Shown: one piece after another, positions 46,404-56,913 of the stretch
Layout: every line of letters starts with the position of its first letter
Position numbering within the stretch: the first letter of the stretch is position 1
Origin: Rhinolophus ferrumequinum
Taxonomy: Eukaryota > Chordata > Mammalia > Chiroptera > Rhinolophidae
Assembly: GCF_004115265.2 (NCBI RefSeq)
Contig: NC_046293.1
Span: 24,066,173-24,130,172 of the forward strand
Direction of reading: 5' to 3'
DNA: 64,000 nt
Made by a program: the position numbers and the translations under genes
The notes under the pieces: model-generated
The model's database searches: none
Seen by the model: only the letters and a program-made list of their open reading frames with translations
What the model was told of the DNA's origin: nothing

Positions 46404-46409
46404 TTTATT
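46404..46409 (-). terminator. PHB2: PHB2 poly(A) signal (minus strand)
   Basis: TTTATT on the plus strand reads AATAAA on the minus strand, about 290 bases after the PHB2 stop. Confidence 0.85.
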
Positions 46410-46699
46410 GAGAATTCCTGGGATGGTGGTTATCGCCTCCCAGCCGAGAGGGAGGAACCAACTCTGTAGGAAATCACTGAGAAATCAATCACACACTGTC
46501 CCAACAACCCTTGTCAACACTGGGAGGAAGTCATTCCCCTGAAAACGGGTCAGTCTTCATTCATCCAAAAAGGGTTGGTAGGACAGATCCAGAGGGGACC
46601 ATCACATGATACCAGGGGCCGGGTGGGGGTGTGCTCCTCAAACATCAGGGAGAAACAGATCCACTTCTTCTCTGGTGGTTAAATTCTTGGTGACCAAGT

Positions 46700-49600
46700 T
46701 CATTTCTTAGCTTTGATGAGGCTGTCACTGCGGAAAGGCAACAGATAAGGAGACAGACAGATGACATTAGGAGACAAATGTAAGAGGCACAGCACCTTGG
46801 CCACTCCCTCCTCAACTACCCTCCTTCCAGATAACAGGTTAGTGTGGGGAGGTGAGAAAGGTTAGGTGGTGGGGGAGGAGGCAGGTACTGGGAGATGAGC
46901 TACAAGACCCCAAAGAAACGATGCATCAACAACTTACCTTCCCCTGCAGATACCAGGTCACCAAATGAACAGGAAACACAGAAAGAGAAGAAAAATGCAG
47001 AGGTGATGTGACAGTTCAGGCCCCACCCAGCTCTAAACTCTCCTTTGTTCCCAAGAGAAAAACACAAATTGGGTTGGAAGCCAGGAATCTCAGGCTCTGG
47101 AAAGGAAGAGACTGGTTCTCTTTGCCACTGCCATTTCTCACTTCTCCTTTCATAGCATCTTTCCACGCCCCCACAGCAGCAATTTTAGGGTTCCCAAGTA
47201 AGGATATTGAGTTTCATTTTCACCACTTTTCAGTTAGACAAAACTTTACAATTAAAGTGCTTCTTACATGAATAATCCTATTTGTTCTCATAAAATCAAT
47301 CCTATGGGATTCAAGTTAGGCATATCAACCACCCACACTTTTTCATCTTTGGTTCAGACACATGGTGTCTTTCAATGGTGACAAGAGTAAGCTAGTAATA
47401 GGCTCTAGAGCCCAAGCGACTAGACTCCGATCCCATGTTCTGACACCCCACACTATGTAGGTCACATCTCTCACCGGGTGAAACTTTCATCCTGTAGGTT
47501 CAGCACAAGGTTGTCAGCAGTGAGATAGACACGATTCTGTGATGTGGCAATCTACAGAGTAGAAAACAAGACAGATGCTTGTATTAAGCAAAAAAGGCCT
47601 TGATTCCTATCCTTGCATTAAATCACCACTGATGGGGCACATGTGAGTTAGGAACAGGGATCCAACGATGACAATGACATGGTTCCTGCCCTCACACAAG
47701 GATCCAGAGCAGTGAGCAACTGTGATGTGTTAGAATTGTAACAGGTGTGAACAAAAGGTCAAGGGAACCCAGAGAAATCGTTTTTGTACGGGTGGAGGAG
47801 TGTCAGAGAAGCCAGTTTGAGTAGCAACCTGAAAGAGCACGATTCTAATTCCCTTGCTTCAATGTGCTTTAATTAAAAACACTCTAACTCTCCAAGCAGC
47901 CCTGGAGGGATACTGGGCTCATACTCACCGTCTTGGAGATGTTCTGGGCTGCCCGGATCTTGCGTAGCTTGATGTAGCCTGGGTTCTTGCTCAGTGCTTC
48001 TCCAAGGTGAGCAGGGTAGGGTTAAGGGTTCACACATGGCCAGGGCTCAATCACTGGCCCCATCTTTACCACTCCCCTGGCTCCAGCCCTCCTCTGGGCT
48101 GTCAGATCCAAGGTTGCGCTCAGGTGGCTCATGCCTAGTCTTATTTTGGTCCTCACCTGTGGGCCCCCCTGCAGGCAGCTGCCAGGAACTGGAGGCAACA
48201 GCAGGAATGCAGGCAAGGCCAGCAGTGCTATTGATCTGCCTTACAGTGAGGAGCCAAGCTCAAATACCCCACTAAGATTTCAGATCCCATTTGAAACCTC
48301 TACCCCCAGGGGAGCCAAGGATCAGAGAGCACAGAGTCGCATTCGCCTTAGTCTCATCAGCCGGCCCATGAGGGAGGACGGGGAAAGCAAGGTGCCTCAG
48401 AGGCAGGCTGAGATCTCTCCAGCAGAAGGATATCATCTTGGCAGCCTCGGCCTCACCCTCGGCCTGCACGATCTTCTGCCGCTGTTCCTGCTTTGCTTTT
48501 TCCACCAAGAATTGGGCCCGCTGGGCCTCCTGCTGGGCTGTGGTGGGAGCCAAGTCACAGATGTGAGGTGTTAGGGACCCCATCTCCCTTTCTACATTCT
48601 CAGAAACCCTCGTTCTACTCATCTGGGAACTCACCCACTTGTTTGGCTTCTACAGCAGCTGTGTATTCTCGGCTAAAGCTCAGCTCTGTGATGGCTACGT
48701 CATCCAGGATGAGGCTGAAGTCCTTGGCCCTCTCTGTCAGCTCTCGTCGGATCAACAGGGACACCTGGGGGTTGGGGGGAGGAGGGGAAGGGAAAGGTGG
48801 TTTGAGGGGACTGGAGAACTGAAAGGAAAGTGTTGCTGTGACCATCTGAATACCAGATCTTCTGAAAATGGCAGAAAACTCACTAACCCTTTTTTAATTC
48901 CTCACTAAAACATCTGAGTTGGAACATATTTGGTCCAATCTTTTCAGCAGGTCACACTGACTTCTAATCTTCTCCTCTCTCCAGCACCTCTAAACTTTGT
49001 TTTCTCCCATGCTTTCTAACACTGACTGCTAGCTATCAAGTTCCAATCTTGGCTCTCCTTGTCGCCCACAGTGGCCATTAGTATAGCTTTTAGATAGAAA
49101 TGGAACCAGGGTCACAACCTTTTTCTAATAAGCTGCCTTTCCTAATACCCAGTGCTCTGGGCCTAGAAGGGAAATGCTGCCACTATGCAGATGGTAATCG
49201 GAGCTGGAGTCCAACCTGGGCCCGCTGTGTGATCAGTTGTGAGGCATTGAACTTGGCCACCACACTCTTGAGCACCTCGTTGACAATGGACGGCAAAACT
49301 CGCTCCTCGTAGTCTAGCCCTAGGCGCTGGTACATGCTGGGAAGCTCCATGGCGTTAGGTCGAGACAGCACTCGCAGGGAGATGTTCACCATCTGCAGGT
49401 CTAAGAGTGAGGTCAGCAGTGGCTGGTCAAGGCCATCGGGGCCTCATCTGATCTCTTAGCCAAGCACCCTTCCCCAAGCACCGTCTCCTCTTTGTGTTTC
49501 CCTCCATGCAATGTAGTGCAACCTGGAACTCCCCTGGGGCGTGGGGGCAGGGAAGTCAGGCCAGCAACATGTGACTTGGCACAGGCCAAATGCATCCTTG

Positions 49601-51104
49601 TCCACTGTGACGTTGTCTCTGCCCACAATCCCTCCACCAATAAAGCTGATCTGTCTTTCGGCCACTATTGTGTGCAATCTCTACTGTAGTTTCTATCATA
49701 ATCATGTTTTCTTTACTAGACTATAAGGGCTTGAAGACAAGGATTTGTTTTATGAATGCTTTATTCCCAGGGACTACGGTTTAGGGAATGTTAAGTGACC
49801 TGCACTAAAAATAGTACAAAAAAAAGTATATTACAGGTGAGCTACTTGCCTCAGTGTGTACACGCCTGTGTGTGTGTGTGTGTGTAAGGAATCTGGGGAA
49901 TCTCAAAGGCACAGCTTCTAGGTATGGTCTAGGAGGGAACAGATGCACCACTGAAGTTTCCCAGAACAGGGTGTACTAGTGGATATAATTAATAAGTCAA
50001 GCAGTTAAAAAATGGCTTTGATCTAGGCAGTGAATAAGACAAAGGACAAACAGTGCTCTCAGTGAGTTTACATTAGAGGAGGGGGCAGTTAATAAGAATA
50101 TACAAACACATAAAAAATGTGAATGTGTAAACATATAAAAAAAATGGGCAAACAAAAGCGTGTCCAGATGTACTACTTTAACTCCAGAAGCAGGTACTTT
50201 TATTCCAGCTCTTTTGCAGATGTGGAAACCAAGGCCCAAGCGCTCTGACATGACCATCTGCCCCTAGGAGCTCTTGCCAGGTTCCCTGTTGACTTTAGGT
50301 AGCCCATCTGCTGGTAACTTCCAAGTGTCCAGACCTACCTTTGGAGCCTGTGGGGGAGGAAATTTTTCTGGGTCTGGCCCGAATGTCATAGATGATGGGA
50401 TACTGGAACCAGGGTATCCTGGAAGAGAGGGAACAGGGATAGGTATTAGGAGACTGCAGTTTCACTAGTTTTGCCCAGTTTTCCTTCACCACGTGTTTCT
50501 TTGCCTGCCCCTCCTCTTAATGACCACAGACAAGGAGAAATTCTATTCTCCCTTTAGAGAACAACAGTTTATGCGTTGCTGGAGTTATGGGCAGCACCGA
50601 CTGTCCTGGGTGATGGGGTGAGGAAGGGAAACAGTAGAATCCTGTTTAAAGTCCTACTACAGCCATTGGTGGGTTGGCGTTCAAGGGTGAAGGGTCAGGG
50701 TCAGTCCGCTTTGCCCGCCATTACCTGAAGTGAAGGCCCTCGGCGAGAACGGTGTCCTGCTGCACGCCACCAATCCGATTAAAGAAGATGGCTCTTTGTC
50801 CGCCTTCCACTGTGGGGATAGGGGTGGTAATCAGGCCAGGTCACTGCTCAGAGTACGTGCTAGCCCCTGGTGGGGCGGGGCGAGGGGTTAATCCCTTAGC
50901 GCGGGGACCAGGCGGGACAAAGTAGGGCGTCTGGGGAGGGACTAGAGGAGTCCAGGGTGCGGACGGAGGTTGCTCACCGGTGAACACGGACTCGCGGACC
51001 CCATAGGCCACGGCGCCGGCCCCCAGCAACAGCTTCAGCGCCGTGCCCATGCCCCGGGGCCCGGAGGGCAGCCGTCCCGCTAAGTCCTTCAAGTTCTGGG
51101 CCAT
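46700..51104 (-). CDS. PHB2: prohibitin-2
   Basis: Assembles with PHB1 into the ring scaffold of the inner mitochondrial membrane; also a mitophagy receptor and nuclear coregulator. Coding exons, from the start codon: 51104-50978, 50809-50725, 50418-50339, 49400-49216, 48764-48635, 48537-48434, 48006-47929, 47551-47475, 46727-46700. They total 894 bp, 297 residues (human 299). It starts [20 protein letters not shown], followed by the hydrophobic N-terminal anchor ([12 protein letters not shown]). The PHB/SPFH domain includes [17 protein letters not shown] and [20 protein letters not shown], then a C-terminal coiled coil rich in Glu, Ala and Lys. The exon 6/7 junction is AT-AC, not GT-AG. The last exon reads R-DSLIKAKK where human has RGSDSLIKGKK, so two residues appear missing. 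Head to head with EMG1. Confidence 0.96.
47620..47745 (-). repeat. L2-like fragment in PHB2 intron
   Basis: Contains ggaacagggatccaacgatg and catggttcctgccctcacac, typical of antisense L2 3' ends. Confidence 0.5.
48007..48433 (-). other. U12-type AT-AC intron of PHB2
   Basis: On the minus strand exon 6 ends GCCAAGATG and the intron opens ATATCCTTCT, an exact minor-spliceosome 5' site (ATATCCTT). It closes with a branch motif CCCTTAAC (48028-48021) about a dozen bases before the terminal ...GCTCAC|CTTGG, an AC 3' end. No GT donor or AG acceptor fits: only this AT-AC pairing keeps the conserved reading [17 protein letters not shown]. The intron is 427 bases long. Confidence 0.93.
48097..48366 (-). 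ncRNA. SCARNA12: composite C/D-H/ACA scaRNA (SCARNA12/U89 by position)
   Basis: Human PHB2 hosts SCARNA12, about 270 nt. Here the minus strand has a C-box-like CTGATGA near the 5' end (TGATGA at 48359-48354). Near the 3' end is a D box CTGA that overlaps an ACA box three bases from the proposed end (tctgACAgcc). GGC and GCC can close a terminal stem. An ANANNA H box (agatca) lies between. The segment spans 270 nt, 67 bases after the 5' splice site and 90 before the 3' site. I did not recall the human sequence, so identity rests on place, size and box layout. Confidence 0.6.
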
Positions 51105-51490
51105 GTCTGATCCCGAGGCCGGCGGCACCAAAAGTCAGGAGGGGGTGCCGGGCCGCCTCTACCCCACTCCAGTTTAGAAATCGCAACCTTCTCACGAGGG
51201 TCCGGGCCCCAGGTGCTCTCAGGAGAAAGGGCACCGGAAGTGCGCTCCCTTCTAAACCCTCCCCCAGCCCACGGCGGACCCAAACTTCGCGCACAGGAAA
51301 TACGCATCGGGAGTCCCGCCCCTTTCTGAAACCCTGCCCTCCCAGAGAGGCTTCGGTAGTGCCAGACTGGAAGCTATCGCCGTTTCCAAGCGCCCATTTT
51401 CAGAATGGTAGCCGGAAGGAAGTTCGCAATTAGGGCGAGCGCGAGGTTTTAATTTAAGGATATTAGCACGATTTCCGGTTCGGTTGCAAG
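51105..51490. promoter_or_regulatory. bidirectional PHB2/EMG1 promoter
   Basis: Only 386 bases separate the two start codons, which point away from each other. The interval is GC- and CpG-rich on the PHB2 side. It contains several ETS-type CCGGAAG/TTCCGG motifs (near 51233, 51412 and 51473) and lacks a convincing TATA box, as in many housekeeping divergent pairs. Confidence 0.8.
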
Positions 51491-53663
51491 ATGGCTGCGC
51501 CCAGTGGTGGATTTCAGCCTCGTGAGCGTCGCAGTGAGGACCAGGAACAGGACTGGGATGCTGTGGCGCCCAAGCGGCCCCGACTTGGGGCGGGAAGCAA
51601 GATGGGAGGCCATAGGCTCATTGTGGTGCTGGAAGGGGCCAGTCTGGAGACAGTCAAGGTAATGTGGGTCAAGAAAGTGAAGAATGTGTATATTGAAAGG
51701 ATGGGACCTTGTGGAATGAGTGAGGGTGAGGGCCTCAGTGGGTGGAGAAAGCAGAGGTGTAACATGCTTTTGGAGGAACAGTGGCCTAGTTGACTGTCTC
51801 TTGGTTTAACATCTGGGTTGGCAGTACTCATTTTCTACTGCCCTTCTTGAATCCCATAGCAGCCTTCATGTCCTTGGTCACAGTTGATTTACCAGGATTT
51901 TGTGACACAAAGTAAACTAAGGGGAAGGGAGTTTTGTGCACCGCGGTGTCCCACATCATCCCACGATAATTTACAAGGAAAGGAGAAAGTAGCTTAGTCT
52001 GCCCCATCTTTTTATTCATAAGGACTTTGTGTTTTAATTCATTAAAAGGTGTTTACTGTCTTCTTCCTCCATATTACTATCCAATTTGGAACACTGTCTG
52101 GATCAGATTATCATTTAATAATTTTACATCTTTATTTTTACCTATCATTCGGCTCTTTCCCTGAATAATCCAGCAATTCCCTGTCTTAAGACTTTGCTGT
52201 CTCATTCTCTTTTGTTTCTCTTCCCGTGTAGAACTAAATTTGTAAAATGAGTAGGCCCAGAAGAAATAGCACTGGTTTAGAAGTTAGATCTGGATTTTAA
52301 TCTATGTTCTTATACTTATTGTAAGTGTGTGATCTTGAGAAAACAAGTTTGTCCTCGGTTTGTAAAGTGGAAGTTAATACTTTAAAGGGGACTGTAATGA
52401 AAGTGCTTCAAAAATAGTACATTTCCATTGTAATCTACGGTGATTTTCTATCTTTACTTCCTTAATCACTATAAGCATTTTATTAAGTTTGCAATCTAGA
52501 AAACTTTAAAAAATGACCAGCTAATGAGGTTTCCTCTTTCGTTTTCTTCTGTAATTGATATTTCTAACCTAACTGTAGGTTCTTATAGCCATCCCTTATT
52601 TGCCTATTTTTCCAGCCTATTAACTCGGAATGTCACTTAACTTCAGTTCTTCCTCTGTTTCCTGGGGCTGATGGTAGTACCTACCTTACTCGGTTGTTGG
52701 GAGGATTAAAAAAGTTAGTATGTGTGAAGGGTTTAGAATAATGTCTGTCACTTGGAATTAGGTATTATTAGATATTATTATTGTTACTGTTTCCATGTTA
52801 ACTATTAAAAAGTTGAAAAGGTCATGGCCAAATTAAAATTCCTAGAACATGTCCAGGAAGAATTTAAGCCAAGTTGTCATTAATGGCACTCCAAGGTGAT
52901 AGAATTCATAGCTGGTTGAAATCTTCTGTTGCCTTGTGTCTTCCTGGTGCTGCTACCTCTTGCTTCTGCCAGCCTCACCTGGGCCTGCTCTTTCCATTTA
53001 TTCTTTATGTATATTCTGGCCTCATTGGCCTTCTTTTAAGCTCTTTGAAAGCACTGAGTTCTCTTACACCTTAAGGCCATTGCAAATAATGTTCTCTAAC
53101 TGGAAGCTCCCTTTACTCAGCTCTTTGCATCAATTCCTACTTAATGTTCATTTAACAATTATTGAATCTATTATGTTGCTCATTCTTCAATTAATAGGTT
53201 AAATGTTACTTCCTCATAGAAATGACTCCTTTCCTTCTATAAATCAGGTCCTTCTGTTATAATCCTTTAATGAACCATTTACTTTTCCTACGTAATGTTT
53301 ATCACAATTTGAGTTAAGTATTCATGTGGTTGTTTCCACTAGAAGTTTGTCATTTCCACTAGAAGGCTCTATGAGGGCAGAGAATGAGGTTTTAAAAATT
53401 GTTATATCTCTAATACCTATTATAGAAAATGAATACACATGGTATTCATTCTGATTATTCCAATTAGTGGTTTTCAAGCTTACCGTGTTTCCCTGAAATT
53501 AAGACCGGGTCTTATATTAATTTTTGCTCCAAAAGATGCATTAGGGCTTATGTTCAGGAGATGTCATCCTGAAATTCATGCTAGGTCTTATTTTCTGGTT
53601 AGGTCTTATTTTTGGGGAAATAACGGGTAGTAACCACAACCCACCAGTGAACCCAGTCGCGCA

Positions 53664-53700
<37 letters not shown>

Positions 53701-56700
53701 ACACACCATATGAAACCAAAAGTTTTATAAACCATCACTTACCATTACGCTACATGTGAAGTACTCAGATGTTTTCTAGTTTATTTTGTTAAAACCCTGG
53801 TTATTAAGTCACTAATGGGTTGTTGAGACTGGATTCAATAGATTCTTTTTCTTCTATAATTAAGAGTGTCCCATGGACTTAGTTCTTGGTCCTTTGTTCT
53901 TTTTCTGTGCTTACTCTCTGTGACATTCTTAGTATTTCAGTTATCCAATTAATTTCAAAGTCTACATGCCTGTTCTCCGAAATCTTTTGGAATCATATAC
54001 CTTAAAATGTCAGATCTAGAAATGTTCTATTGAAACATAAAATCTTAGCCTTTCAAAACCTGTGTTTGTACTTAATGGTATGTTTTTAGACTTTTACTGG
54101 CCACCTTAATGCTTCTTAGGACTCCAGATTGCAATTTGCAATTTCTTTTAGCTGCTACAGATGGATCCAGCCAGATTTTTAGTATCAAGCTTTTACCTGG
54201 TATATTTTCCAGTATACAGAGTTGCTGGGATAATATCCCTCAGTCATTCTCATGCCTCTGTTACTCCAGAATTATTCTAGCTTTGTGCTGGATACTTGAG
54301 GATTCTGCAGTTTACAAAGCAGTTTCATATACAGAGGGTGCCAAAAAAAGTATATACATTTTAAGAAAGGAAAAAACTATTAAAATTGTAATATTCAATG
54401 TATACAGATAACAGAAGATGAATACAAGTCATGTATACACATTTTTTTGCCACCCCCAGTATAATCACTGCCTGTCAATGTCTCAGTTCCTACTTTTTCA
54501 GCATCATTTTCTTCACATTTCTGCCTTTTCTTTATTCCATCTGTACCTTTGCTGACACTCCTTAAGAAACCCTCTTTGTTTTACTCCTGAGAGTATTCCT
54601 TGATGAAACTACCTCTTGCATCATTAGAATTTTCACTTTTTCCCAGATTTGCAGCTTTTCAATTTGTTACAAGCAAACTGAGGGATGTCACCATTAATAT
54701 TTTGTCTAGTATATACAGTGCTCCTGTGTTAAACAGGCATTCAGCCTTGCTTATTAACCTTACTGCTACCGGGTTCCAGAATCCCTCACCGGCTTTGCCT
54801 AATAGCCACAGGTTTTAAAATTAAATCCAGTTTAAAACGTGCAATCACAGGTTGGGCCATTTTCCCTTTTCCTTTTAAGATCAGATCAGTTATGGTGGGG
54901 GTGAGTGGGGATTGGGAGGGAGGGTAAACATAGTGATTCCCTGAAGGGCTTGCTGGGAACCACCCCCATAGCTTCAAATTCAGTAGATCTAGAGTGAGCC
55001 TGAGAATTTGACTAAAACATTTTCAGATGTTGCTACTGCTGGTGGTTTGGGGACCACACTTTGAGAACCGCTGGGCTAGGGAAAAGCAACTTATGTTGCT
55101 GTCATGTTCCCTCTTCTTTAGGTAGGGAAGACATATGAGCTACTAAACTGTGACAAGCACAAGTCTATGTTGTTGAAGAATGGACGGGACCCTGGGGAAG
55201 TGAGACCAGACATAGCTCACCAGGTAACTCCAGGGACAGAGCTCAGCACCCTGTTAGCCTTTCTATGGAAGGTAAAGCAGCTGCATGCTACTTCTCTTAA
55301 CTGCACCTTGGTGTCTGCCTCCCTCAGAGTTTACTGATGCTCATGGACAGTCCCCTGAACCGAGCTGGCTTGCTGCAGGTTTATATCCACACACAGAAGA
55401 ATGTGCTGATTGAAGTGAACCCCCAGACTCGGATTCCCAGAACCTTTGACCGCTTTTGTGGCCTCATGGGTGAGATCTTTAGGATTTAAAAGTTCAGAAT
55501 GAACTTGGCAGAGGTGAAGAAAGGAGGAAGAGGGAACGTGATTGATCCCAGAACAAGGATTCTTCATTACTTTCCATGTGCAGGGGTAAAGCCTGCATGG
55601 GTTCCTGGCTGAGTGACAGAGAGTGAACCCATCAGTGCACAGCTAGTCTTATGCTGACAACTGCTTGTTCATAACATTTTAGTACAGTGGATGTAAAACG
55701 ACACATGGAGCCCACCTTACCTATGGGTTTTTCTGGTTAGATTCTGGGCAGAAGTGGGGTCTCCACCTAGCTCTGAACTTTTTTTTTTTTCCCGCCCTAG
55801 TTCAGCTTTTACACAAGCTCAGTGTTCGAGCAGCTGATGGCCCCCAGAAGCTCTTGAAGGTGAGGTAATAAGTACTACCTACTGTTTGGAAGTAGGGTTC
55901 TGAGAATGTTTCTGGGGCTCATTTTTCTCTTTTTCTTTAGGTAATTAAGAATCCAGTGTCAGATCATTTCCCAGTTGGGTGTATGAAAATTGGCACTTCT
56001 TTTTCCATCCCAGCTGTCAGTGATGTACGAGAGTTGGTGCCCAGCAATGAGCCTATTGTTTTTGTGGTGGGGGCCTTCGCCCATGGCAAGGTAAGGTCTG
56101 GGCTCTTCAAGTCCGAGAGCAGTTAGCATTTTGATCCTTGTCCTTATAATTTGGAAAATAGAGACTAAGAACACAGCTGGAAGACAAATGGGGATTCCCT
56201 AACCTGTCTTAGGGCACATCCTTTAAGGACTGCTGGCATATTTGTCAATACCATGCTGTTATGATTATTTTTGCCCTGTAGCACAAGCTGAAGTCAAGGG
56301 AGTATGGTATCTCCAGCATTATTCTTTTTTCTTAGGTTTGCTTTGGCTATCCGGGGTCTTTTGTGGTTCCATACAAATCTGATGATTTTTTGGGTCTGTT
56401 TCTTTAAAAAATGCCATTGGGATTTTGATGGGGATTGCTGCTGGCATATTTGTAATAGTCAAAGCTAGGACCTTTTTCATCCTTTGTACAAATTTGATAT
56501 TAAAACAGCACTGAGAAATACGAGCGCAGCCCAATTTCCCTGCCCCAAAGAAGGGACTGAGCCTGTTACAGAGTGACAGTCAGCTGACAGAACTGTTCTC
56601 TCTTCAGGTCAGTGTGGAGTATACAGAGAAGATGGTGTCCATCAGTAACTATCCCCTTTCTGCTGCCCTCACCTGCGCAAAACTTACCACAGCCTTTGAA

Positions 56701-56721
56701 GAAGTATGGAGGGTCATTTGA
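51491..56721 (+). CDS. EMG1: EMG1/Nep1 N1-specific pseudouridine methyltransferase
   Basis: SPOUT-class methyltransferase that N1-methylates a pseudouridine in 18S rRNA and is needed for 40S assembly in the nucleolus. Coding exons: 51491-51658, 55122-55223, 55328-55469, 55801-55859, 55941-56090, 56608-56721. Total 735 bp, 244 residues, equal to human, with intact frame. It starts [17 protein letters not shown], with a variable acidic/basic leader. The conserved core begins [26 protein letters not shown] and includes [15 protein letters not shown] and [20 protein letters not shown]. The C-terminal SAM-binding knot region has [14 protein letters not shown], then [21 protein letters not shown]. 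Divergent from PHB2; converges on LPCAT3. Confidence 0.97.
52255..52430 (+). repeat. MIR SINE
   Basis: Diverged MIR: gtttagaagttagatctgg, aagtgtgtgatcttgagaaa and gtttgtaaagtggaagttaa. Confidence 0.6.
52625..52790 (+). repeat. MIR SINE fragment
   Basis: Tail half: cttaacttcagttcttcctc, cggttgttgggaggattaaa and aataatgtctgtcacttgg. Confidence 0.55.
52900..53410 (+). repeat. L2 LINE fragment
   Basis: Sense L2 pieces: ctacctcttgcttctgccag, aggttaaatgttacttcctc, ttatcacaatttgagttaag and ggctctatgagggcagagaa. Confidence 0.6.
53482..53629. mobile_element. Tc1/mariner-type MITE, second copy of the 30.75-kb family
   Basis: About 148 bp bounded by accgtgtttccctgaaatta and aaataacgggta, with TA at both edges. 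It shares ggtcttatattaatttttgc and tccaaaagatgcattagggc with the first copy but has a different centre, so it is a sister subfamily. Non-coding, non-autonomous. Confidence 0.75.
53665..53706. repeat. (CA)n microsatellite
   Basis: About 20 CA units, directly downstream of the MITE. Confidence 0.95.
54332..54459. mobile_element. second mariner-type MITE family
   Basis: 128 bp flanked by TA on both sides. Terminal inverted repeats are CAGAGGGTGCCAAAAAAAG at the left and CTGGGGGTGGCAAAAAAATG read from the right end, continuing into tatatacatt/tgtatacat. No coding capacity. It is unrelated in sequence to the palindromic MITEs nearby. Confidence 0.75.
54929..55077. mobile_element. MER5A-type hAT-Charlie fragment
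   Basis: Matches the MER5A consensus: caaattcagtagatctagag, gtgagcctgagaatttgac, ttcagatgttgctactgctg and gggaccacactttgagaacc. It ends about 45 bases before the EMG1 exon 2 acceptor. Confidence 0.8.
56275..56500 (-). repeat. L1 LINE fragment
   Basis: Antisense L1 ORF2-region sequence: gctttggctatccggggtct, tttgtggttccatacaaatc and aaatgccattgggattttga. Sits in the last EMG1 intron, 110 bases before the final acceptor. Confidence 0.85.
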
Positions 56722-56853
56722 CAGTTGGACCTTGCTCGGAAACACAGAGACTGTTGACATTGTAACGCTTGACTTTGTTTTCAACTTGTAGTCCTGCACC
56801 AAGACTATGGGGTTTGTGGATGCTGAGGCTGTATATTTGCTATTTGTTTATCC

Positions 56854-56859
56854 TATAAA
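56854..56859 (+). terminator. EMG1: likely EMG1 poly(A) signal (variant)
   Basis: TATAAA about 130 bases after the stop, followed by gtgttcttg. No AATAAA is present nearby, so this variant hexamer is the best candidate. Confidence 0.45.
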
Positions 56860-56907
56860 TAGTGTTCTTGTAAACCTGGTTGTTCTTTGGGATTCCTAAA
56901 CTTAGTA

Positions 56908-56913
56908 TTTAAT
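56908..56913 (-). terminator. LPCAT3: LPCAT3 poly(A) signal (minus strand, ATTAAA)
   Basis: TTTAAT on the plus strand reads ATTAAA on the minus strand, about 830 bases past the LPCAT3 stop. If used, the LPCAT3 3' end falls within tens of bases of the EMG1 3' end. Confidence 0.5.

Larger units (their letters stand above)
51659..55121 (+). other. first intron of EMG1, repeat-rich
   Basis: A 3.5-kb AT-rich intron made largely of old repeats: MIRs near 52.3 and 52.7 kb, L2 at 52.9-53.4 kb, two MITEs (53.48 and 54.33 kb), a (CA)n at 53.67 kb and a MER5A at 54.93 kb. No extra exon seen. Confidence 0.7.

Noticed and set aside
49401-50338. Second possible small RNA in PHB2 intron 3
   Set aside because: No convincing C/D or H/ACA layout found; the candidate at 48097-48366 fits far better.
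56275-56500. L1 fragment as a live element
   Set aside because: Only about 225 bases of antisense 3' region remain.
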